Part shown: piece after piece, positions 8,592 through 16,583 of the stretch | Layout: every line of letters starts with the position of its first letter | Position numbering within the stretch: position 1 is the first letter of the stretch | The notes under the pieces: model-generated | The model's database searches: none | Seen by the model: only the letters and a program-made list of their open reading frames with translations | Told to the model about the DNA's origin: nothing | Made by a program: the position numbers and the translations under genes | Source of the DNA: Streptomyces sp. NK08204 | GTDB lineage: Bacteria; Actinomycetota; Actinomycetes; Streptomycetales; Streptomycetaceae | Assembly: GCF_020400585.1 (NCBI RefSeq) | Contig: NZ_JAINVF010000034.1 | Location: 1-59,376, forward strand | Direction: 5' to 3' | Length of the DNA stretch: 59,376 nt

Positions 8592-9147
8592 GATGCTCCG
8601 TCAGTACTCGATATGGTCAGGACGATTGTGCACTGCGCGGTCCTCCCACGGCCCTGTACGCGCCCGCGGGGTCCTCGCCCTGCCGATTCTGCCCGTACGG
8701 GCGCGCACACGATCACTGCCCGCAGTAGGAAACTGCGGTCGGGCGGCCACCTTTGCGTCAATGGTGGCGGGTTCGGCCACCTGCCAGGCCACCCACCCCT
8801 GGCGTAACGGGGGTCGATGATGTCGGCAGAGGGTGTTCCGGGTCGTTTTGCAGCCCACCACCCCAGCGCATGTCCCCGAAGCCACGACCGACCGTCGCCC
8901 ATCGATCCGCGCGGCGGTTCACCCGTGTCGCCTGTCCGCGGGCGGCCTGAGCCTGGACCGAAGACGACAACCGCCGCCCGGGCCTTGCCCACCCTCATGC
9001 GGCTCGACCTGCAAGCCCAGACGGCCCCTGATCTCCATCAGGTCCGCAACGCCCTGGAGTACCTGCTGAGTTGCCGGACCGGCATGCGCACCGCCTGAAG
9101 GCCGCCCGTCGCCCCTGCTGACCGGACGGATGTGCGAGGATCCCTGG
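8592..9147. other. Gene-poor stretch before the GNAT gene
   Basis: Overlapping frames exist on both strands without a domain. A plus-strand frame ending at 9098 carries LMRLDLQAQTAPDLHQVRNA, which reads like a real protein tail and may be a gene remnant. Nothing else could be supported. Confidence 0.35.
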
Positions 9148-9684
9148 GTGAATGATCTTCGTTTCCGGTCTGCCACCGAGGCCGACTCGGTCGCCCTCGT
9201 CCGCCTCCGCGACGAGGCGGCGCGCTGGATGCTCCGCCGCGGTGTCACCGGTCAATGGCAGCCGGGAGAACTGGACGAGGACCACTTCCGCCGGGTCATG
9301 GCGCGCGGCGAGGTCTGGCTCGCACAGGCCGGCGAGCGCATCGCCGGCGCCTGGGAGCTGTGGTGGGAGGACGAGGCTGCCTGGGGCCCGCAGCCGCCCG
9401 TAGCCGGATACGTGCACCGGCTCATGGTGGACCGCGAGGTCGCCGCGCCCGGCACGGGGAGGCTGCTGCTGAGCGCCGCGGAACGCCGAGTGGCTGCGGC
9501 GGGACGGACATGTGTGCGCCTGGACTGCGTGGCCGGTAATGCACAGCTCAACGCCTATTACCAGCAGGCCGGTTACCGTGTCGTGGGCCACAAGGAGGGC
9601 AAGCCACAACCGAGCGGAGCGTCCAAGTCCTTCACTCTGCTGGAGAAGAGGCTTCGGACGCATTCGAGTAGCGACGGAGCTTGA
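9148..9684 (+). CDS. GNAT-family N-acetyltransferase
   Basis: This 178-residue protein has the GNAT fold order. It opens with an N-terminal RSATEADSVALVRLRDEAARW. Strand beta4 reads YVHRLMVDREVAAPGTGRLLL, in which the acetyl-CoA-binding loop is degenerate (APGTGR instead of Q/R-x-x-G-x-G). A C-terminal NAQLNAYYQQAGYRVVGHKEG then forms the last strand pair. Such enzymes transfer acetyl groups from acetyl-CoA to amines of small molecules or proteins. The GTG at 9148 is preferred over an ATG at 9130 because GCGAGGA at 9134-9140 gives it a normal ribosome-binding site. It is convergent with the lanthipeptide operon. No evidence ties it to that pathway. Confidence 0.85.
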   Translation: MNDLRFRSATEADSVALVRLRDEAARWMLRRGVTGQWQPGELDEDHFRRVMARGEVWLAQAGERIAGAWELWWEDEAAWGPQPPVAGYVHRLMVDREVAAPGTGRLLLSAAERRVAAAGRTCVRLDCVAGNAQLNAYYQQAGYRVVGHKEGKPQPSGASKSFTLLEKRLRTHSSSDGA

Positions 9685-9762
9685 CATCGCTTGCCGACGC
9701 TCAGCGGAGCGGGGTGCGGCAGGGTGTGGCCCACGTGGACCAGGTCGCCGTGCATCCCCCGG

Positions 9763-12700
9763 TCAGGGTTCGGGCATGGACACCAGACTGCGGCGCGTGC
9801 GGTACAACAGCTCCAGGGCCGTGTTCTCGGCGGTACGGTCCGCGCCCAGAAGGCGGTTGCAGTGCAGGTGCACGTAGCTGTCGCACAGTTCGGGCAGCGG
9901 TTTGCCGAGCTGCTGACGGCGGTTCAGGTCAGCGAGCCGGTCGGCGGCGTCCGCCAGGTGGGGACGTCGTTCGGTGAGGATGTCGCCGATGCGGCGGGGC
10001 GGCGGTTCGCGCAGCAGATCGCAGAATTCGGCCTTGCGTGCGCGGTACTGCATGCCCGCGAGCCGTTGCGCGGGGGTGTGGCGGTGGTAGAAGCGGAGCC
10101 TGTCGGCTGCACTCAGGCCGAGTCCGTCCAGCAGGTCGTCGATGCTGAGCAGGGCGACGGCCGTTCTGTCGAGCGGGGACTTCCCCGTGTGGTCGAGGGA
10201 GAGCAGGTCGAGCACGGCGCCACTGTCGGCGGTGTACAGCTGTTCGGTGACGTCCATCCCGCTGAGACCGCCGTAGCGCTCGATCTCACGATCGTAGACG
10301 TCGAAGGTGAACCGCGAGATGTGCCCGTCGGCGAGCAGGGCGCCTGCCCAGTCGCTGAGTGCGGGGAAGAGACTGGCCGGGTTGCCGCGCAGGCGCAGCC
10401 GCAGGTGGGGGTCGGGGTCCGCGTAGCGCAGGAAATGGCGTCGGTCGGTCTGGTGGTCCAGGGAGCGGACGAGATCGCGGATGCCGCCGACGAGGACGGA
10501 TTCCTCCTCCTGCCGGGAACCGTAGAGCTTGACGAAGGTCCAGTCGCTGCCCGGTGGGCGCAACCGGTCCGCCCTGGACACCCGGGCCTCGGCGGTACGG
10601 GGCCCAGTACGGCGAGGAGTGGGGGCGCGGCGGGTCATGGACACCACGAGCTCGGCGGTGTAGCGCCCGTTCGGCCCGCTGACCCAGGCGTCGTCCAGGC
10701 CGGGTACGGCTTCCTGGAGGGTCACGGTGCCGCCAGGCCGGACACGACTCAGGGCTCGCCGTATCTCGTCGGTGTGGGAGGGCGCGGTGACATCGACGAG
10801 AAGCCGATGGTCCGCAGCCGCGTCGCTGCTCGTGAGGTACGTGTGGCGGGGCACCCGCCACCGGCGGAGCCAGGCGTCGAACCTGGCCGGGAACCGGTCC
10901 CGCTGCCCGGCGATCTCGTGCGCCATGGTGTGGTCGATGCGCCACTGAGCCAGGCGCAGTACGACCGGTCCCGAGGTGACACGCGGCAGGTAGGGGAAGT
11001 CACGGGCCGGGCCCCAGTCGAAGGCGGAGAGCTGGGCGGTGCCGTCGCGGCTCACCTCGGCGAGGAAACGGCAGACGGCGGGGGCTCGGCTGTGGTTGAG
11101 CATGTGCCCTGCGCAGACGCTGACCTCTTGGACGGTCCCCGTGTCGTCGTCGTTCCAGATCAGTGCGAACCTGCCGTTCGTGACGCGGACCGCGAGTCGG
11201 TCGAGGGGGATGGAACGAGCCGGCCCGTCCGCGGCACTGGTGCGAATGCCCACCTCGTGGTCGCGGATCGCGGGCCGGACGACGACGTTGGCGGACCGGG
11301 TCTTCTCCGGGAGGTACACCAGTTCGGCCAGAACGCGGCCGGACTCCATGGCCTGTTCGGCGTCGGCGAGGGCGGCGAGGGCGGGAACTGCTCCGGGGAG
11401 CATGCCGGCGAAGCGACCGAGGTTGCGTCCGGCGGCTCCGGCGCCGACGTTGGCGCCCACGATCAGCTGGAAGTCACCTGAGTCGACGGCAGCGGGTGAC
11501 GGGGCGGCGACCATGGCGTAGAGGTCGAGTGACACAGGGAGCCGCTCGGGGACGACCTCCCGCAATGCGAGCCGGTCGACGGTGTCCTGGTCGAGGTCGA
11601 TGCTGGTGAGGTGGTCGTGCAGGGCTCCGGTGGCGAGGTGGAGCAAGGTGGCGGTCCGCGTGGCGTCGGCGGGGACGACCGGAGGGAAGAGGGACGGTGG
11701 GCCAAGGCCGGCGACGGGATCGAGCAGTTCGAGGACAGGCACGTCGCGGTCGGTGCCGTAGTGGACCTCGAACGCACGCCGGTACGCGGTGATCTGAGGC
11801 AACCCGTCGGGGAACGGGGTGAGCCGCAGCAGCAGTTCGGCCGCCCGCACCGCTTCGTCGGCCACCTTGTGGGACACCTCCCCGGCGGCCAGGGACACGG
11901 CCGTGTCGACCTGGAGCGGTGTGGCGGTCTCGACGCCGGTGACGCGACGGGCATGGTCGGCGAGCACCGGAAAGGCGGCGGCGCCGGCGCCGGGCGGCTG
12001 CCCTTCCCAGTCATGGATCGCGGCCAGCAGTTCGCGGAGCTCCGCGAACTGGGCAGCGGCTTCCGGAATCCGGGCGAGGTGGTCGAGAACGTGGCCCGCA
12101 GGGTCGAGGTGGGTCAGCGGCGGCCGGAGGTCCGTCAGGAGGAACGCGTGCCGCCACAGGTGATACAGCAGGTCGTGCACCTTCGTGGGAGTGGCTCCGG
12201 GGACGGCTTCCATGAGGTCGGTGGCGAGGTCGGCGTACGCGATGGGTGTGCGGGCGAGGGCGAGGGCACGAGTGACGGCGCCGGTGGCGCGCAGGGTCAC
12301 GTTCTCGCCGCCGTTCGGTCCGTGGACCGCTTCGACACCGCTCAGCGTGATCCGGCCGGCGCGGTGCAGCACGGCCGGATTGGCGATGACCTTGGTCGTC
12401 TGCCGGATCTCGGTTCGCGATTCGAGGGCGGTGACGAAGTGCATGAGGGCGTGCATGTCGAGACGGGCGTGGATGTGGGGCGGCCGGTCGGCGAGGCGGA
12501 CGTCGGTGACGGAGCCCCACCGCCCCAGGGCGGCACCGGCGCTCAGCCCGAAGGGGGTGGGCCGGGTGGTGAGCCGGATGAGGTAGCGCAGGATGCTCGA
12601 CTCGAGGCGCCGCTGGTCGCGTTCGGTCCGCGGTCGGCCCCGCAAGGCGGTGGCGAGTGGCAGCGAGGACACGACGACGGCACGCCACGCGTTCTCGTTG

Positions 12701-12870
12701 TTGCGGACGCGAGTTGTGGCGGGTGCGCGGTGGAGGTCCTCGGCCGCGGGGTAGTCCGTGACCGGCAGGATCGGGGTGCGGATCATGAAGAAGTCGAGGG
12801 GCCGGTAGAGCCCTGATGCCCGTGTGCCGGGTGGACGCGTTCCGGAGCCGCGGGGGGTGTCGGCGGTCAT
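9763..12870 (-). CDS. lanB: Class I lanthipeptide dehydratase (full-length LanB)
   Basis: At 1035 residues this has the length and both parts of a full LanB. The N-terminal glutamylation domain starts with FFMIRTPILPV and contains RLTTRPTPFGLSAGAALG, a hallmark of the family. From about residue 777 (WTFVKLYGSRQEEE, then HFLRYADPDPHLRLRLRG) comes the SpaB_C/thiopeptide-type elimination domain. LanB enzymes use glutamyl-tRNA to activate Ser/Thr of the precursor and then eliminate glutamate to give dehydroalanine or dehydrobutyrine. The start ATG at 12870 overlaps the lanC stop by four bases (ATGA), implying coupled translation. It is the last gene of the lanA-lanC-lanB operon. An in-frame upstream extension lies within lanC and is not used. 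Confidence 0.95.
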   Translation of the reverse strand: MTADTPRGSGTRPPGTRASGLYRPLDFFMIRTPILPVTDYPAAEDLHRAPATTRVRNNENAWRAVVVSSLPLATALRGRPRTERDQRRLESSILRYLIRLTTRPTPFGLSAGAALGRWGSVTDVRLADRPPHIHARLDMHALMHFVTALESRTEIRQTTKVIANPAVLHRAGRITLSGVEAVHGPNGGENVTLRATGAVTRALALARTPIAYADLATDLMEAVPGATPTKVHDLLYHLWRHAFLLTDLRPPLTHLDPAGHVLDHLARIPEAAAQFAELRELLAAIHDWEGQPPGAGAAAFPVLADHARRVTGVETATPLQVDTAVSLAAGEVSHKVADEAVRAAELLLRLTPFPDGLPQITAYRRAFEVHYGTDRDVPVLELLDPVAGLGPPSLFPPVVPADATRTATLLHLATGALHDHLTSIDLDQDTVDRLALREVVPERLPVSLDLYAMVAAPSPAAVDSGDFQLIVGANVGAGAAGRNLGRFAGMLPGAVPALAALADAEQAMESGRVLAELVYLPEKTRSANVVVRPAIRDHEVGIRTSAADGPARSIPLDRLAVRVTNGRFALIWNDDDTGTVQEVSVCAGHMLNHSRAPAVCRFLAEVSRDGTAQLSAFDWGPARDFPYLPRVTSGPVVLRLAQWRIDHTMAHEIAGQRDRFPARFDAWLRRWRVPRHTYLTSSDAAADHRLLVDVTAPSHTDEIRRALSRVRPGGTVTLQEAVPGLDDAWVSGPNGRYTAELVVSMTRRAPTPRRTGPRTAEARVSRADRLRPPGSDWTFVKLYGSRQEEESVLVGGIRDLVRSLDHQTDRRHFLRYADPDPHLRLRLRGNPASLFPALSDWAGALLADGHISRFTFDVYDREIERYGGLSGMDVTEQLYTADSGAVLDLLSLDHTGKSPLDRTAVALLSIDDLLDGLGLSAADRLRFYHRHTPAQRLAGMQYRARKAEFCDLLREPPPRRIGDILTERRPHLADAADRLADLNRRQQLGKPLPELCDSYVHLHCNRLLGADRTAENTALELLYRTRRSLVSMPEP

Positions 12871-14171
12871 GACAGCAGGAAGAACCGGTCCCAGGCCGGT
12901 GGTTCGGGAGTGGCGGCGGCAAGGAGGACGAGAGCGATTCCTGGGGCGCCCTCGAGAAGGCCGATCCGGTCCTCGCGGGTGCCGTCGGGCTCGACACTGC
13001 GGTAGGCGAAGGGAGCCTGGGGCTGGTACTCGCCGACCAACTGGTCGACGAGGAGGCGCGCGTCGGCGCCGATCTCCTCGTCCGCGGTGTCGGCGGCGAA
13101 TCTGAGGGTGATCTGCAGGAGTCCGGCGATGCCGTGGCAGAACCCCGGCGAGTCGATACGCCGTCTGCCGACCGGGCGCCGCAGGACCGCCCGTAGAGCC
13201 GCGACGGCCGCACGGGTCAGGTCGGGGTCGCCGAGGGCGGTGCCAGCGAGCCAGAGGGCGCGGGCGACACCTGGGCTGCCGTAGCACCAGGCGTCGCGGG
13301 CTGCCGACGGGGCGGGGGCCTCCTCGCCGAGCGCGACCACCGACGGGTACGCACCTCCTCCGGTGTCGTCCAGCTCATGTGAACGGAGCCACGCCGCGGT
13401 TCGGCGGATCGCCTCGGTGTGCCCCGCGACGGCCGGGCCGTCGGCATGGGCGAGGGCCAGTACGGCGAGGACGCCGGTGATGCCATGGGCGAGACCGCAG
13501 TTGGCGACCGCGGTCGGGTATCGATCGCGCATGCTCTCGTCCGCGATGAGGGCATGAGGCGTGTGCCAGGCCGGGACCCCGTCGATGTCACGGGACAGGT
13601 CCACCAGCCAGGTGAGCACCGTACGCAGCGCGCGATCCCGGGCTCGGCCGGCAGGCCGGGAGTGGAGGTAGGCGGCCACACCGGTCCACCCCGACACGAG
13701 GTCGAACGTGCCGACGGCGAAGCCTTCCCCGCCGACAGCGGGGAGTCGGCGGGGAATCCGGGCGTACAGGCTGTCGTCGATGCCGCCGAGCAGCGTCCGG
13801 TACCGCTGCCCGTGAGCCAGGTACGAGGTGGTGAACGCCATTCCGGCGAGGCCCGCGAAGAGGCCCAAGGTGGTCACGGGGTTCGACGCGGTGCCGTCGA
13901 CGGCGCGGCTGAGGTGGCGGTGCGCCACCAGGTCCCAGCCTTCGCCGGGCAGGCATCGGTCGAGGTGCCCGAAGGCGAGAGCCAGACCGCAGGACCCCTG
14001 GGCGGTGCTGTGGGGTAGCCGGCGCGGGCGTCCGTGGAGCGGCGTCGTCCGGGCTGTTCCTTCGACGGCGTCGGGGTCACGCAGCCGGGAGAGCACGTCC
14101 ACTGCGATGGTGCGCACGGAGGCGGCGGTGTCCGGATTGCCGACGGCCGGCAGCCAGGCGAGTGGGACCAT
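12867..14171 (-). CDS. lanC: Lanthipeptide cyclase (LanC)
   Basis: The 434-residue protein has the LanC double alpha-barrel signatures: GTFDLVSGWTGVAAYL, NCGLAHGITG with His229, DAWCYGSPG with Cys296, and FCHGIAG with Cys345 and His346. Cys296, Cys345 and His346 are the expected zinc ligands. They activate precursor Cys thiols for Michael addition to dehydroamino acids, forming lanthionine rings. The start ATG at 14171 overlaps the precursor stop codon by one base (TGATG) and the stop overlaps the lanB start. All three genes should therefore be made from one transcript with coupled translation. A longer in-frame version reaching 14330 would overlap the precursor core and is rejected. Confidence 0.95.
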   Translation of the reverse strand: MVPLAWLPAVGNPDTAASVRTIAVDVLSRLRDPDAVEGTARTTPLHGRPRRLPHSTAQGSCGLALAFGHLDRCLPGEGWDLVAHRHLSRAVDGTASNPVTTLGLFAGLAGMAFTTSYLAHGQRYRTLLGGIDDSLYARIPRRLPAVGGEGFAVGTFDLVSGWTGVAAYLHSRPAGRARDRALRTVLTWLVDLSRDIDGVPAWHTPHALIADESMRDRYPTAVANCGLAHGITGVLAVLALAHADGPAVAGHTEAIRRTAAWLRSHELDDTGGGAYPSVVALGEEAPAPSAARDAWCYGSPGVARALWLAGTALGDPDLTRAAVAALRAVLRRPVGRRRIDSPGFCHGIAGLLQITLRFAADTADEEIGADARLLVDQLVGEYQPQAPFAYRSVEPDGTREDRIGLLEGAPGIALVLLAAATPEPPAWDRFFLLS

Positions 14172-14539
14172 CAGCCTTCCCGTGGGGCGCGCTCGACGCG
14201 GCGGATGACCTTCTCCCCGGCGACCTTGCGGGTGACCCCGTCGGCGCGCACCTGACTGACTTCCAGGTGGTAGTGGTCCTCGTAGAGCAGCGTGTCGCAT
14301 TCCGAGGTGCACGAGCCGCAGGTCTGACACGTCTCGGTCTCGTTGGGGGTGTCGCGCTCGGTGCAGCCGCCCTCACAGGTGCTGGCGCAGCTGTTCGTAC
14401 ATTCATCGCCGCAGGTACTGGCGCAGCTGTCGGTGTCTTCGCGGACGAACCTGTCCACTGCCCGCGTGGTCACCTTGACGCGGATGTCCAGGTCGAACTG
14501 GTCATCGCTGAACGCGGCGTGTGCTTGCGCATCTTCCAT
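14171..14539 (-). CDS. lanA: FxLD-type class I lanthipeptide precursor with Cys-rich core and C-terminal tail
   Basis: This 122-residue peptide carries the class I leader motif in QFDLDIRV (FDLD at residues 15-18). Its Ser/Thr/Cys-rich core has Cys at 39, 43, 47, 51, 55 and 59, exactly every four residues. A second cluster has Cys at 71, 74, 77 and 81. SCASTC occurs twice. The last 40 residues have no Cys, are charged and remain codon-biased, so they are a genuine translated tail, which is unusual because class I cores normally end the peptide. ATG 14539 is chosen over an upstream start at 14587. GAAGG lies seven bases before it and the leader then has typical length. The one-base overlap with lanC confirms the frame. 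The modified product is inferred, not shown. Confidence 0.85.
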   Translation of the reverse strand: MEDAQAHAAFSDDQFDLDIRVKVTTRAVDRFVREDTDSCASTCGDECTNSCASTCEGGCTERDTPNETETCQTCGSCTSECDTLLYEDHYHLEVSQVRADGVTRKVAGEKVIRRVERAPREG

Positions 14540-14909
14540 GGCGCAACCTTCGGCAATCGGTCGCCGGGCAAAGTCCTTCCTTCCCACTATGGCACCGCGG
14601 GTGAAGGCTGCAACCCAAGCCGGCTGTGGCGCCGCGGGTAGGTTGTGGCGGATGCGCCGGGCCCGGTGTCCGGTGCGGACTTCGGGGCCTCCGTCACCTG
14701 CTCCCGCGCTCCAACCGCCCTAAAGGCGGGCCGAGGAGAGACGCGAGACTCTGGTGGGACGGCAACCGCGGACCAGCGAACAATTCGACCGCGGCACAGC
14801 GAACAAAACCTGGGCTGGAGGGCATCTCACACTTTGTGGAGCCCCTCTCATGCTCATACGGCCCTCAGCGCGACGGGCACTGTCGCGTCTTCCGGAAGGA
14901 GACCGGGCG
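14540..14909. promoter_or_regulatory. Divergent promoter region between the lanthipeptide operon and the GH3 gene
   Basis: This 370-base gap must hold promoters for both the lan operon (minus) and the GH3 lipoprotein (plus). On the minus strand a weak pair TTGCAG and CATAGT, about 16 bases apart, lies near 14590-14615, some 50 bases before lanA. It is only a candidate. GGAAGGA at 14894-14900 is the ribosome-binding site of the GH3 gene. No regulator gene or clear operator is seen here. Confidence 0.35.
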
Positions 14910-16178
14910 ATGAATGTCCTGCCGTACCGTGACGACAGAAGCGAGACAGCACGGCCGTGGCGTGCCGGCCGGGCCACGAACGCACGCAGACTGAGCACCG
15001 CAGCCGCCGTGGCGGCGGTCCTCCTGGCGGGCTGCGGCACAGGCACACCCAAGGCGGCCGCGCACTCCGGTGACCTCGGCGCGTCCCTCGCTCCGCCTGC
15101 CGCGCGCCCCCTCTCCTCTGCGTTCCTCGGGCCCGACCTCACTGCCGCCGCGTGCACCAACAGCACGAAGCTGGCCGGGTGGTCGAACCGCCGGCTGGCC
15201 ATGCTGACCATCGCCGTCCCGGTGTCGGAGACCTCCGTGTCCGACGTCGTCTCCGAGGTGGGCGCCGGCGCGGGCGGTGTGCTGCTGTTCGGCAGCAAGG
15301 CGCCGTCCGACCTCGGTTCCCGGCTGACCGCCCTGAAGTCCCATGTACCCGGCCACCTGGGCCTGTTGGTGATGACCGACGAGGAGGGTGGCGGCATCCA
15401 GCGCATGGCGAACCTCGTGGGGTCCCTGCCGTGGCCCGCGTACATGGGCACGCACTGGACCCCGGCCCAGATCCAGCAGAACGTCACGAAGGTCGCCACC
15501 AAGATGGCGGCCGCCCAGGTGAACATGGACCTCGCGCCGGTGGTCGACGTCGACGGCAGCAACGTGGCTCCCAGTCGGACCAACCCCGACGGATGGCGTT
15601 CCTTCAGCGGCAGCACCTCGGTGGTCTCCGAGGACGGGGTCGCGTACATGAACGGTTTGCGCGCCGGACACGTGATACCCGTCGTCAAGCACTTCCCGGG
15701 TCTTGGCGGCTCCAGCTACAACTCCGACTTCGGCCCTGCCCACACACTGCCCTGGTCCACCCTGCAAAAGGTGGCCATCCCGCCGTTCACGGCGGCCATC
15801 AAGGCCGGTGCACCGGCCATCATGGTGTCCAACAACATCGTGCCGGGCCTGGGCACCAATCCGGCGAGCCTGTCACCGACCGACATCCATGACGTGCTGC
15901 GCGGCAAGCTGGGCTTCAAGGGGCTGGTGGTCACCGACTCGCTCAGCGCCAAGGCGATTTCCGCCGCCGGCTTCAGTGTCCCCGCCGCCGCCGTCCAGGC
16001 CCTGCGCTCGGGTGCCGACATGGTCCTGTTCGACCTGGGGGGCAATGTCAGCTCCCAGACCTCCTCGATCGCCTCTGCGATCACCAATGCGGTGGCCGGC
16101 GGACGCCTCGCCCGCAGCCGCCTCATCGACGCGGCGGGGCACGTCCTGGCCGTACGGCATGTGAATCTCTGCTCCTGA
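14910..16178 (+). CDS. Glycoside hydrolase family 3 lipoprotein (NagZ-like)
   Basis: The 422-residue protein starts with a basic N-region, a hydrophobic stretch and LLAGC (lipobox, Cys42), so it should be exported and lipid-anchored. A GH3 barrel follows with KHFPGLGG (Lys260-His261) and VVTDSLS, whose Asp343 is the expected nucleophile. GH3 enzymes of this type release terminal beta-linked sugars, often N-acetylglucosamine from cell-wall fragments. The Asp-His dyad loop of classical NagZ (after KHFPG) is replaced here by SSYNSDFG. That resembles a variant I recall from actinobacterial relatives. The ATG at 14910 has GGAAGGA nine bases upstream. It is divergent from the lanthipeptide operon. 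A functional link is not established. Confidence 0.85.
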   Translation: MNVLPYRDDRSETARPWRAGRATNARRLSTAAAVAAVLLAGCGTGTPKAAAHSGDLGASLAPPAARPLSSAFLGPDLTAAACTNSTKLAGWSNRRLAMLTIAVPVSETSVSDVVSEVGAGAGGVLLFGSKAPSDLGSRLTALKSHVPGHLGLLVMTDEEGGGIQRMANLVGSLPWPAYMGTHWTPAQIQQNVTKVATKMAAAQVNMDLAPVVDVDGSNVAPSRTNPDGWRSFSGSTSVVSEDGVAYMNGLRAGHVIPVVKHFPGLGGSSYNSDFGPAHTLPWSTLQKVAIPPFTAAIKAGAPAIMVSNNIVPGLGTNPASLSPTDIHDVLRGKLGFKGLVVTDSLSAKAISAAGFSVPAAAVQALRSGADMVLFDLGGNVSSQTSSIASAITNAVAGGRLARSRLIDAAGHVLAVRHVNLCS

Positions 16179-16583
16179 GCGCGAGCGGGTCGCAGCCCCG
16201 ATGCCCGCCGCGATCAGGTCCGGGCTCGGGGCATCGTCCCGGCGTTCGTCAGGTGCGGAACACGGCATGGCACTGGGCCGGGCACCTAACCCCGGCCTGG
16301 CCGACCGGCGCCGCATCGGCACGCCGGAACGCCGCACCGCCCGTGCAGCCGGACGAGATGGTGCAGGTCCTGGAGCTGCTCTGAGACGGTCTTCTCCGAG
16401 AGGGTGTTCACCGCCAGTTCGGGTAGCGCGGCGGTGTCGAAGTCCTACCGTACGTCCGAGCGCAGCCCGAGGAGGAGCTTCGTCGAACTGCCGGTGAGCC
16501 GGCGTCTCACGAACCCGCACACCTCGGTGGGACCCCGCAGGCACCCGGTTGGCTGCGGGGTCGGATGGCTTGTGGTCACGGCT
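16179..16583. other. Convergent gap with a possible decayed regulator fragment
   Basis: On the minus strand a frame around 16400-16500 reads STKLLLGLRSDVR, stop, DFDTAALPELAVNTLSE. It has G/C-biased codons and looks like a broken protein tail of unknown family. Nothing intact was found. Both flanking genes end into this region. Confidence 0.3.

Noticed and set aside
9691..11481. A 596-codon plus-strand open frame antisense to lanB
   Set aside because: It mirrors the lanB codons on the other strand. LanB has complete domain signatures, and the antisense product shows only Gly/Val/Glu-rich low-complexity sequence.
11611..12816. A 401-codon plus-strand open frame also antisense to lanB
   Set aside because: Same explanation: shadow coding caused by strong third-position bias, with no domain and no ribosome-binding site.
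14293..14450. Possibility that the Cys-rich peptide is a zinc-finger or metallothionein-like protein
   Set aside because: The FDLD leader motif and the one-base overlap with lanC inside a lanACB operon favour a lanthipeptide precursor. Metal binding is kept only as an alternative within the finding.
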